Below are positions 1 to 5,347 of a stretch of 7,321 nucleotides of DNA, piece after piece. Position numbers and translations under genes: made by a program. The notes under the pieces were generated by a model. That model ran no database searches. It had not been told where the DNA came from and worked only from the letters and a program-made list of their open reading frames with translations. The stretch lies in assembly GCA_013812465.1 (NCBI GenBank), contig JACCTK010000134.1, positions 1 through 7,321 on the forward strand. The letters run 5' to 3'. The stretch comes from Actinomycetota bacterium. GTDB lineage: Bacteria > Actinomycetota > Thermoleophilia > Gaiellales > Gaiellaceae. Within the stretch, counting starts at the first letter, position 1. Every line of letters begins with the position of its first letter.

Positions 1-273
1 GCCCTGGCTGTCGGAGCCGGCCGCGCCCGCAATGGCGCGATGCAGGCCCTGGAGCGCGACCGCGCGGCCGCCGCCGGGGAGACGTATGCGGTCGGTCACC
101 TCCGCGACCGTCCCCACCTTCGCGTACTCGTCATCGTGCTTGGGGACGAGCAGCACGCGATCCTCGTCGCCGACGTCGACGGTGAGTGTGACGTTCATGT
201 TCGGGAAGACGACGATGTCTTCCAGGGGGACGAGCAACAAGCGAATCTGATCTTCGGTCTGGTTCTCGCTCAC
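1..273 (-). CDS. lon: Lon protease N-terminal (substrate-binding LON) domain, partial
   Basis: This partial gene reads leftward out of the window; only the first 91 residues are visible. Translation of the minus strand gives MSENQTEDQIRLLLVPLEDI followed by VVFPNMNVTLTV. This is the typical opening of the Lon N-terminal PUA-like domain (family pattern LPLRD-x-VVFPGM-x-x-PLxV). Further on come VGTVAEV and VALQGLHRA, matching the family's 'VGTVA...V.GL.RA' strands. Lon is an ATP-dependent cytoplasmic serine protease that degrades misfolded and regulatory proteins, and this domain helps bind substrate. The GTG start at 273 is chosen because a strong Shine-Dalgarno (GAAGGAGA) lies 5 nt upstream; the in-frame TTG just before it would be too close. 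The AAA+ and Ser-Lys protease parts lie outside the window, so a stand-alone LON-domain protein cannot be excluded. No CIRCE or HAIR heat-shock operator is visible upstream. Confidence 0.8.
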   Translation of the reverse strand, partial: MSENQTEDQIRLLLVPLEDIVVFPNMNVTLTVDVGDEDRVLLVPKHDDEYAKVGTVAEVTDRIRLPGGGRAVALQGLHRAIAGAAGSDSQG

Positions 274-278
274 CAATG

Positions 279-286
279 TCTCCTTC
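279..286 (-). promoter_or_regulatory. Shine-Dalgarno of lon
   Basis: On the minus strand this reads GAAGGAGA, 5 nt before the GTG at 273. It decides the start codon and contrasts with several neighbouring genes that lack any ribosome binding site. Confidence 0.75.
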
Positions 287-312
287 GTACGTATCGTGAA
301 CTTGCTTCGAAA

Positions 313-318
313 AGTGTA
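313..318 (-). promoter_or_regulatory. possible -10 box for lon
   Basis: The 79-base gap between the upstream hydrolase and lon contains TACACT on the minus strand, a good TANNNT -10 match. It would place the transcript start about 33 nt before the lon GTG, a suitable leader for the Shine-Dalgarno seen there. No convincing -35 hexamer lies 16-18 nt upstream, so this is a weak call from position and pattern only. Confidence 0.35.
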
Positions 319-352
319 GCGACTGGGCTGAGATAGCCGTCGCCGGCGCGAA

Positions 353-1486
353 TCAGCGGAGAAAGTGCTCGAGGGAGCGTGCCGCGATACGGCCGGCGAG
401 GACGTCGGACGACGTTCCGATTCCCCACGAGCGGTACGTCATCACTCCCGCGACGAAGACTCCGCCGCGCCAGAACACCAGCCCTGTATCGTGGCGCGCT
501 TGGGAGATCCAGCCCGCCTTGTGCAGCACGTCGACTGCACCGCGCTTTCCGACGGCGCGGTCGAGCTTCGGCAGGTCCCGAACGTGCGCCGTGAGCCAGA
601 GCAGGTGGCGCGCCTCTGCCGGCGTGATCCCCGGCTGGGCTCTGCGCAAGGGCCCGCGAGCCCCTGAGGCGAGCCAGAGCGCCCGCCACAACGAGGCCAT
701 GTCCCAGGCGGTCGTGTACTTGCCGACGCCGAACGCTGGCGCCTCGTCCACTTGGACCGGGATCGGGCCCGACAGCGAGCGCACCTCGTAGCCGCCGTAC
801 ATGATCGAGTCGAAGAGGCCGAGCGAGCGCATGAGCGCGTTGACTCGCTGCGACCCCGCATACGTCGACCCCGCCAGCCAGACCTCGAGCGCGTTCGCGG
901 CTGCATCGTCCGACACCGTGATCATCTCGCGCAGGAGACCGCCCACGTACGACTCGGGAGGAGGGATCCCGGAGTGGCGCGCCAACACCGCCGCCGCGAT
1001 CGCGAGCTTCAATGTGGAGGCAGCGGGAAAGCGCGCCTTGGCGTTCCAGGCGGCGCCGCTCCCGTCGCCCAGGTTCTGCACGTAGAACCCCGCCGTTCCG
1101 TTGTAGCTCCTCACGAGAGCCCGCAGCCGGCGCGCGAGTCCGGGGTCCTGCCTGGGACGAACGAGTCGCGGGCGCGCCAAAGCGGGAAGGCCGTACACCT
1201 GCCGCACGGTGCGCGAGGAGCGCCGGCCATCACCGGCGACCGTCGTCACTCGCAGGCGCAGATCACCTAGCGGAAGCCTGACGCTGAGCGAGAACCGGCG
1301 GCCGCGGAGCGGCTTGGAGGCGAGAACTCGTCCATTGGCGGCGACGAAGACGAACCGCGTTCCGCGTGCCGCGCGTCCGGTGACGGCGCCGTAGGACACT
1401 TGGCGCGCCGCCGGTTGCTCGATCGCGGGCGGGGGCAGCGGAGGAGCGTCGACCACAGCTCGAACGATAGAGCCAAGACACAGCAC
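353..1486 (-). CDS. serine beta-lactamase-like hydrolase (class A / D-Ala-D-Ala-peptidase fold), probably exported
   Basis: This 377-residue protein has two parts. Residues ~30-98 look like a short beta-rich Ig-like domain (SYGAVTGRA, TRFVFVAANGRVLASKPL, FSLSVRLPLGDLRLRVTTVAG). Residues ~115-377 form a serine beta-lactamase-like domain. Its active-site motifs are visible in order: STLK at 157-160 (nucleophile S157, general base K160), SDD at 192-194 in place of SDN, and HKAGW around 322-326 in place of the KTG motif. I see no omega-loop ExxLN (the deacylating Glu166 of true class A enzymes), so a peptidoglycan-directed or unknown hydrolase is more likely than a drug-inactivating enzyme. The N-terminus (MLCLGSIVRAVVDAPPLPPP) has a short hydrophobic stretch and a proline-rich linker but not a full signal peptide. 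The start is uncertain: GTG 1486 sits at the edge of a palindrome; GTG 1456, with TATCGT 7 nt upstream, is an alternative. Confidence 0.78.
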   Translation of the reverse strand: MLCLGSIVRAVVDAPPLPPPAIEQPAARQVSYGAVTGRAARGTRFVFVAANGRVLASKPLRGRRFSLSVRLPLGDLRLRVTTVAGDGRRSSRTVRQVYGLPALARPRLVRPRQDPGLARRLRALVRSYNGTAGFYVQNLGDGSGAAWNAKARFPAASTLKLAIAAAVLARHSGIPPPESYVGGLLREMITVSDDAAANALEVWLAGSTYAGSQRVNALMRSLGLFDSIMYGGYEVRSLSGPIPVQVDEAPAFGVGKYTTAWDMASLWRALWLASGARGPLRRAQPGITPAEARHLLWLTAHVRDLPKLDRAVGKRGAVDVLHKAGWISQARHDTGLVFWRGGVFVAGVMTYRSWGIGTSSDVLAGRIAARSLEHFLR

Positions 1487-1522
1487 GAGATGCCTTGTGA
1501 CACAGTGTCACAAGGCATCTCG
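1486..1522. repeat. perfect 37-bp palindrome between divergent hydrolase and dinB genes
   Basis: The left arm CGAGATGCCTTGTGACAC (1486-1503) and right arm GTGTCACAAGGCATCTCG (1505-1522) are exact reverse complements, 18 bp each, separated by a single A at 1504. There is no T-run on either side, so it is not a typical intrinsic terminator. It sits between two divergent genes: about 38-75 bp upstream of the presumed dinB transcript start, and touching the annotated start of the hydrolase. Its core TGTGA-N7-TCACA resembles a CRP-type site but has 7 rather than 6 central bases. It could be an operator, a dispersed extragenic palindrome, or, if transcribed leftward, a hairpin hiding the hydrolase start region. 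Confidence 0.9.
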
Positions 1523-1550
1523 ACGGCTGGGCGACGTTCTCCGCGATGTT

Positions 1551-1556
1551 TAGCCT
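1551..1556 (+). promoter_or_regulatory. possible -10 box of a leaderless dinB transcript
   Basis: TAGCCT (TANNNT) ends 6 nt before the dinB ATG at 1563. There is no Shine-Dalgarno in the preceding 20 bases, so transcription starting at or next to the ATG would explain the layout. No clear -35 is seen, and no actinobacterial LexA box (GAAC-N4-GTTC) is present in 1487-1562. Confidence 0.4.
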
Positions 1557-1562
1557 TGGCCG

Positions 1563-2621
1563 ATGCCGATCCTCGCCCACCTCGATCTCGACGCCTTCTT
1601 CGCGGCGGTCGAGGAGCTCGAGGATCCGGCGCTGCGAGAGAAGCCGCTCATCGTCGGGGGTGACCCGCACGGTCGGGGCGTGGTCGCGACTGCGAACTAT
1701 GTCGCGCGCACGTTCGGGATCCACTCTGCAATGAGCGCCGCCGAGGCCCTCCGCCGCTGCCCCCACGCCGTCTTCGTCAGGCCGCGACACAGCCTCTACA
1801 AGCAATACTCGCGAGCGGTCTGGCAGACGATCGCGGAGGTCGTCCCGCGCATCGAGCGCACTGGGATCGACGAGGGCTACCTCGACCTCGCGTCGGTCGC
1901 CCGCGACTTCGTCGGCGCGCGGGCCGTCGCTTCGGCCGTGCAAACCTCGGTGCGCGCGACAACCAGCCTCACGTGCTCGCTCGGGGTCTCGACCTCGAAG
2001 GTCGTCAGCAAGATCGCCTCGGACCGGAGGAAGCCCGGCGGGATCACGGTTGTGCCACCCGGCCACGAGGCGCGGTTCCTGGCGCCGCTCAAGGTGCGCC
2101 TGCTCCCCGGGGTCGGCCCGCGCGCGGAGGAGCGGCTGGGACGCGCGGGGATCGACACGATCGGCGGCCTCGCCGCGCTTGCCGACGCCGAGCTCAGGAC
2201 GCTTCTCCCCGGCTCGGTGGGGCTACTGCTCCGGGATCGCGCACGCGGGATCGATGCACGCGGCCTCGAGCTCGCCGGGGAGACCGTCTCGGTGTCCGCC
2301 GAAGACACGTTTCCGCGCGATATCTCCGAGCGAACTCAGCTCCACGCCGAGGTGCGCCGTCTCGCCGAGCTCGTCGCTGAGCGGCTGGGCGACTCCGGTC
2401 TCTCCGGACGCACGGTCACCGCGAAGCTGCGGTACGGCGACTTCTCCATCCGAACGCGCTCGATGACCCTGTCAGCGGCAGTGGACGAGGCCGACGTCAT
2501 CGCAGATGTCGCGTGCGGCCTGCTGGATCGTGGCCTGCGCGACCGGCCCGGGGCGCTGCGGCTCGTCGGCGTCGGCGTGTCCGGGCTCTCGCCTTATCGC
2601 CAGCTCAGGTTCGAGGGCTAG
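1563..2621 (+). CDS. dinB: DNA polymerase IV (Y-family translesion polymerase)
   Basis: This 352-residue protein is full length for DinB. The palm opens with HLDLDAFFAAVE at 6-17, giving catalytic D8 and steric-gate F13. The second metal-site motif GIDEGYLDL gives D103 and E104; the usual form is S-x-DE-A-YLD, so the leading Gly and the Gly after DE are mild variants. A helix-hairpin-helix follows at about 177-205 (VRLLPGVGPRAEERLGRAGI), and the little-finger domain fills about 240-345. The C-terminal QLRF resembles a degenerate beta-clamp-binding QLxLF motif. The enzyme copies past damaged template bases at low fidelity in the cytoplasm. The ATG at 1563 fits family N-termini exactly. It lacks a Shine-Dalgarno and may be leaderless. 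No LexA operator is seen, so SOS control is not supported here. Its TAG overlaps the stop of the convergent SnoaL-like gene by CTAG. Confidence 0.95.
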   Translation: MPILAHLDLDAFFAAVEELEDPALREKPLIVGGDPHGRGVVATANYVARTFGIHSAMSAAEALRRCPHAVFVRPRHSLYKQYSRAVWQTIAEVVPRIERTGIDEGYLDLASVARDFVGARAVASAVQTSVRATTSLTCSLGVSTSKVVSKIASDRRKPGGITVVPPGHEARFLAPLKVRLLPGVGPRAEERLGRAGIDTIGGLAALADAELRTLLPGSVGLLLRDRARGIDARGLELAGETVSVSAEDTFPRDISERTQLHAEVRRLAELVAERLGDSGLSGRTVTAKLRYGDFSIRTRSMTLSAAVDEADVIADVACGLLDRGLRDRPGALRLVGVGVSGLSPYRQLRFEG

Positions 2622-3007
2622 CCGTCCACCACCCGGGGCCGGTGCGAGGACGAGTACACGTCTTTCCGTGTGATCAAGCCGTCTTCGAAGGGGAAGATGT
2701 CGACGCCATCCCACTCGAGTCGGCGGCCCTCTTTGTCGGTCGCGCTCGCGCTCCACTCGTTGACGACAAGCCCGTCGCGCACGTACATGCGCCTCCCCCG
2801 AAACGTCAGATCCGGCCAGTTCTCGAAGATTCCCGCGATGTGGGCTTCGACGGCGTCACCCTCGACGCGCTCGCCGGCGGTGTGATTCTCGAACACCATG
2901 CCAGGCGCGTGCAGCGCGACGATTCCCGCAACGTCGTGCGCGTTCCAGGAGTCGTTGTAGCGCTGGATCGTCTTCTCCAGCTCGGCTGCCGAGTTCGGGT
3001 CGCCCAC
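2618..3007 (-). CDS. SnoaL-like / NTF2-like small protein
   Basis: This 129-residue protein reads from a GTG start at 3007 and fits the single-domain NTF2-like (SnoaL-like polyketide cyclase) family. Recognisable pieces are the opening helix IQRYNDSWNAHDVAGIVALH at about 14-33, the strand MVFENHTAG at 37-45, FENWPDLTF at 61-69, the paired strands VRDGLVVNEWSASATDKEG at 76-94, and the closing segment GVDIFPFEDGLITRKDVY at 101-118. The fold is a cone-shaped alpha+beta barrel with a hydrophobic pocket, used by isomerases, cyclases and many proteins of unknown role, so the substrate cannot be named. An ATG at 3073 would add 22 unconvincing residues and reach into the arsR promoter. The 3007 start is preferred because homology begins just after it and a -35/-10 pair places transcription start about there. 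It diverges from arsR, and its stop shares CTAG with dinB's. Confidence 0.82.
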   Translation of the reverse strand: MGDPNSAAELEKTIQRYNDSWNAHDVAGIVALHAPGMVFENHTAGERVEGDAVEAHIAGIFENWPDLTFRGRRMYVRDGLVVNEWSASATDKEGRRLEWDGVDIFPFEDGLITRKDVYSSSHRPRVVDG

Positions 3008-3015
3008 GCGGGGCG

Positions 3016-3044
3016 AGTATCGCGCAGCAAGTAGACATTGACAA
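3016..3044 (-). promoter_or_regulatory. promoter of the SnoaL-like gene
   Basis: On the minus strand, TTGTCA (3044-3039) is followed by exactly 17 bases and GATACT (3021-3016). That is 5/6 and 4/6 matches to the housekeeping -35 and -10 consensus. The -10 ends 8 nt before GTG 3007, and no Shine-Dalgarno intervenes, so the transcript is probably leaderless. The -35 overlaps the arsR -35 on the other strand. Confidence 0.6.
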
Positions 3045-3066
3045 GCATCGATTTCTCGACTACCGT
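3038..3066 (+). promoter_or_regulatory. arsR-arsM promoter
   Basis: A perfect TTGACA -35 (3038-3043) is followed by a 17-base spacer and TACCGT (3061-3066, 3/6 to TATAAT but a TANNNT type). The -10 ends 9 nt before the arsR ATG at 3076. With no Shine-Dalgarno in between, the arsR message is probably leaderless or nearly so. Confidence 0.65.
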
Positions 3067-3094
3067 CTTGCATCGATGAACGTCGATCGATTTC
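3046..3094. promoter_or_regulatory. candidate ArsR operator: repeated ATCGAT sites
   Basis: The palindromic hexamer ATCGAT occurs three times around the arsR promoter and start, at 3047-3052, 3072-3077 and 3086-3091. The first and third are extended direct repeats of ATCGATTTC (3047-3055 and 3086-3094). The first lies in the -35/-10 spacer and the others cover the presumed transcript start and the first codons, which suits a repressor that blocks polymerase. I do not see a textbook ATCAA-N6-TTGAT ArsR site, so assignment to ArsR is inferred from position. Confidence 0.4.
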
Positions 3095-3432
3095 CGCTGC
3101 TCGTCCCAGCCGACTGCTGCCGTCCCCTCGACGAGGAGGGCATGACGAATGAGGACGCCGACGCGACCGCCGCGCTCTTCAAGGCGCTTGGCGATCCGGT
3201 GCGCGTCCGGATCGTCAACCTCCTCGCCCGGAATCCGGAGTCGGTCTGCGTCTGCGAGCTCACCCCCGCGCTCGGCCTCTCCCAGCCGACGGTGAGCCAT
3301 CACTTGAAGAAGCTCGTCCAGGCGGGTCTCCTGCAGCGGGAACAGCGAGGAGTCTGGGCGTTCTACAGCCTCGACCGCGACGGCCTCGAGCGCGCGGCGA
3401 GCATCCTCGATCTGAAAGGGGTAACAGTTTGA
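3076..3432 (+). CDS. arsR: ArsR/SmtB-family arsenite-responsive transcriptional repressor
   Basis: This 118-residue protein has a winged-helix ArsR domain: the dimer helix ATAALFKALGDPVRVRIVNLL at about 30-50, the recognition helix region LSQPTVSHHLKKL at 68-80, and the wing LLQREQRGVWAFYSL at 85-99. Two sets of metalloid-site cysteines are present. CVC (C58, C60) lies in ESVCVCELT, like the CVC of classical plasmid ArsR, and N-terminal C14-C15 resembles the Cys15-Cys16 pair of Corynebacterium ArsR. In this family As(III) binding releases the repressor from DNA. The ATG at 3076 keeps the Cys pair and fits a leaderless promoter. ATG 3142 has AGGAGG only 2 nt away and would drop the Cys pair, so it is less likely. 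The stop overlaps the arsM TTG start (TTGA), making a two-gene operon. Confidence 0.93.
   Translation: MNVDRFPLLVPADCCRPLDEEGMTNEDADATAALFKALGDPVRVRIVNLLARNPESVCVCELTPALGLSQPTVSHHLKKLVQAGLLQREQRGVWAFYSLDRDGLERAASILDLKGVTV
3415..3421 (+). promoter_or_regulatory. Shine-Dalgarno of arsM
   Basis: AAAGGGG inside the 3' end of arsR lies 7 nt before the TTG at 3429. It supports this unusual start codon, which overlaps the arsR stop. Confidence 0.7.
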
Positions 3433-4181
3433 GCACTGATCTGCGTGAGGAAGTGCGAGAGCGCTACGCCGAAGCGGCGCTCGGGCTGGCGGAGGGCCAG
3501 GGCTGCGGGTGCGACTGCGAGAGCATCGGCTGCTGCGGCGACGAGGCGACGACCCTCCTCGGCAAAGGCCTCTACGCCGCCGACGAGCGCGCCGCGCTGC
3601 CCGAGGATGCGGTCACCGCCAGCCTGGGATGTGGAAACCCAGTGGCCGTCGCCGAGCTCCACAAAGGGGAGACCGTGCTCGACCTCGGCTCTGGCGGCGG
3701 TATTGACGTCCTCCTCTCCGCGCGCCGCGTCGGCCCGTCCGGAACCGTGTACGGCCTGGACATGACGGACGAGATGCTTGCGCTGGCGCAACGAAACGCC
3801 GCCGAGGCGCACGCCACCAACGTCCACTTCCTCAAGGGCCTGATCGAGGCGATCCCGCTACCCGCCGAGAGCGTCGACGTCGTGATCTCGAACTGCGTCG
3901 TGAACCTCTCGACCGACAAACGCGCGGTCTACGCAGAGATCGAGCGCGTGCTGCGACCGGGCGGCAGGGTCGGGATCACGGACATCGTGGCCGAGGACCA
4001 CCTCTCTACCCAAGATCGCGCCGATCGAGGGAGCCATGTCGGCTGCATCGCCGGGGCGCTCTCCGAGGAGGAGTATCGCGAGGGTCTCTCGAGCGTCGGG
4101 CTCGTCGACGTCGAGGTGGAGTTCACCCACCGTGTTGCGGACGGAATGCACGGAGCGATGGTGAGGGCTCGAAAGCCCTAG
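3429..4181 (+). CDS. arsM: arsenite S-adenosylmethionine methyltransferase
   Basis: This 250-residue cytoplasmic enzyme uses SAM to methylate As(III), giving methylated and finally volatile arsenicals. The Rossmann SAM site is clear: motif I VLDLGSGGGIDV at 83-94, the acidic GLDMTDEML at 109-117, and a post-motif VLRPGGRVGITDI at 174-186. The three arsenic-binding cysteines of the ArsM family are in the expected contexts: C68 in SLGCGNP, C156 in ISNCVVNLS, and C206 in HVGCIAGAL. Near the N-terminus there is an additional cluster of five cysteines (C26, C28, C30, C35, C36). This region varies in the family and may help capture or hand over As(III); that role is inference. TTG at 3429 is chosen for its Shine-Dalgarno and the TTGA overlap with arsR. 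The stop shares CTAG with the convergent aminotransferase. No arsenic efflux pump or arsenate reductase is in the window. Confidence 0.95.
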   Translation: MSTDLREEVRERYAEAALGLAEGQGCGCDCESIGCCGDEATTLLGKGLYAADERAALPEDAVTASLGCGNPVAVAELHKGETVLDLGSGGGIDVLLSARRVGPSGTVYGLDMTDEMLALAQRNAAEAHATNVHFLKGLIEAIPLPAESVDVVISNCVVNLSTDKRAVYAEIERVLRPGGRVGITDIVAEDHLSTQDRADRGSHVGCIAGALSEEEYREGLSSVGLVDVEVEFTHRVADGMHGAMVRARKP

Positions 4182-5347
4182 CTCAACAGCTGGCGTTGCT
4201 CGGCAAGCGCCTCGAGGATGCGATCGATGTCCTCTTCCACGTTGTAGAGGTGGAGAGAGATGCGGATGTTCGCGTCTCGCTCCGAGGTGACGATCCTCTC
4301 CTGCTGAAGCGCTTCGACCAGCGCATGCGGGTCGGTCGAGGCGACACAGACGAGTGGGCCGTACTCGCCGTCGCCGCGCGGCGTGGCGACCGTTGCTCCC
4401 AGCTCGTCGAGCCCTGCCAGCAGCCGGTCGGCGAGTGTCCTCACGTGCTGCTCGATCGCAGCCACTCCTACCTGTTCGACGATCTCCATCCCGGCGAGTC
4501 CCGCGTAGATGTTCGGCACCGGGGGTGTTCCCGCGTCGAAGCGCCGAGCGTCCGCCGCGGGCGAGTAGTCGGAGATATCCATCCGGAAGATGTCCTCGTC
4601 CGCGAACCACCCGGTCTGGGTGGGCAGCAGCCGCTCGTGCAGGTCGCGCCGGATGAACATGAAGGCGAGGCCGGACGACGCAAGCAGGTACTTGACCGTG
4701 CCCGACGTCAGCAGGTCGACGCCGAGCTCGCCGACATCGAGGGGGATCGCGCCGGCGGCCTGGTAGCTGTCGGCGAGACAGAGCGCGCCCTGTTCGTGCG
4801 CCAGTCGGGCCACCTCGGCGACGTCGAGCCGGTAGCCCGTGCGATACGAGATCGCCGTGCAGCAGACAAGAGCCGTGCGCCCGTCGATGGCCCTGGCGAA
4901 CCGCTCGACCGGGATTCGGCCATCCGGATCCGGGCGCACGTGGACGACCTTCGCTCCCCGCAGCTCCTGCGCGTGCGCGATCTGACCGACCGTGGGGAAC
5001 TCGAACTCGGAGATGACGATCCGATTCCTCCTGGGCTCCAGAGGGAGGGCGCTGACGAGGCTGCTCACCCCCTGCGAGACGGAGGTGATGACCGCCACCT
5101 CCTCGGGCGCGGCGCCGATCAAGCGCGCGAATGACGCTCGCGCCGCATCCGCCCGCTCGACCCAGTGCTCCCACTCGGCGCCGTGCCGATCCCAGCCGGC
5201 GAGGTACTCCTCGTAGGCCTGCCGAACGTCCACCGAGAGGGCACCCTGCGAGCAGGAGTTTGCATACGTGGTGTGCTCGAAGATCGGAAAGCGCGCTCGG
5301 ATGCCGCGACCAACCACTACCCCCGCGCCCTCTTTTCCGAGCGTCAT
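4178..5347 (-). CDS. class V PLP-dependent aminotransferase family protein (cysteine desulfurase / isopenicillin-N-epimerase-like)
   Basis: This 389-residue protein (numbered from ATG 5347) has the fold-type I PLP enzyme plan. YANSCSQGALS near 28-38 is the N-terminal substrate loop. ITSVSQGVSSLVSAL at about 87-101 is the PLP-phosphate helix. LADSYQAAGAIPLDV contains D193 and Q196, which contact the cofactor ring. K219 in TSGTVKYLLASSG is the predicted Schiff-base lysine. R362 in IRISLHLYN is the usual substrate-carboxylate arginine. The Cys-bearing catalytic loop of cysteine desulfurases (SufS/NifS) is not evident, so sulfur transfer is doubtful; a lyase, epimerase or aminotransferase is possible and the substrate is unknown. 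The open frame extends back to 5419, but ATG 5347 overlaps the fic stop as ATGA, suggesting coupling. Upstream Shine-Dalgarno support is poor; GTG 5317, preceded by GAGGG, is another option. It is convergent with arsM, with stop codons sharing CTAG. Confidence 0.87.
   Translation of the reverse strand: MTLGKEGAGVVVGRGIRARFPIFEHTTYANSCSQGALSVDVRQAYEEYLAGWDRHGAEWEHWVERADAARASFARLIGAAPEEVAVITSVSQGVSSLVSALPLEPRRNRIVISEFEFPTVGQIAHAQELRGAKVVHVRPDPDGRIPVERFARAIDGRTALVCCTAISYRTGYRLDVAEVARLAHEQGALCLADSYQAAGAIPLDVGELGVDLLTSGTVKYLLASSGLAFMFIRRDLHERLLPTQTGWFADEDIFRMDISDYSPAADARRFDAGTPPVPNIYAGLAGMEIVEQVGVAAIEQHVRTLADRLLAGLDELGATVATPRGDGEYGPLVCVASTDPHALVEALQQERIVTSERDANIRISLHLYNVEEDIDRILEALAEQRQLLS

Noticed and set aside
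1496..1512. CRP/GlxR-type site inside the palindrome
   Set aside because: The half-sites TGTGA and TCACA are separated by 7 bases instead of 6, and the symmetry extends well beyond a CRP site.
1486..1522. Rho-independent terminator
   Set aside because: The hairpin is perfect but has no T-run on either strand and lies between divergent, not convergent, genes.
1487..1562. LexA (SOS) box upstream of dinB
   Set aside because: No GAAC-N4-GTTC match on either strand; CGAACGATAG at 1461-1470 has only one half.
1263..2066. Minus-strand ORF of 267 codons across the palindrome
   Set aside because: It overlaps dinB and the hydrolase, both well supported, and shows no domain.
3008..3073. N-terminal extension of the SnoaL-like gene to ATG 3073
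   Set aside because: The extra 22 residues do not resemble the family, no Shine-Dalgarno is at proper distance, and the segment carries the divergent promoters.
3142..3144. Alternative ATG start for arsR after AGGAGG
   Set aside because: Spacing is only 2 nt and it would remove the N-terminal Cys-Cys pair seen in actinobacterial ArsR proteins.
4196..5134. Plus-strand ORF of 312 codons
   Set aside because: It is antisense to the aminotransferase, which has clear family motifs; the ORF is a GC-driven open frame.
3858..5174. Long minus-strand ORF of 438 codons
   Set aside because: It is a low-complexity Arg/Gly/Ala-rich shadow of the aminotransferase and the antisense of arsM, with no recognisable domain.
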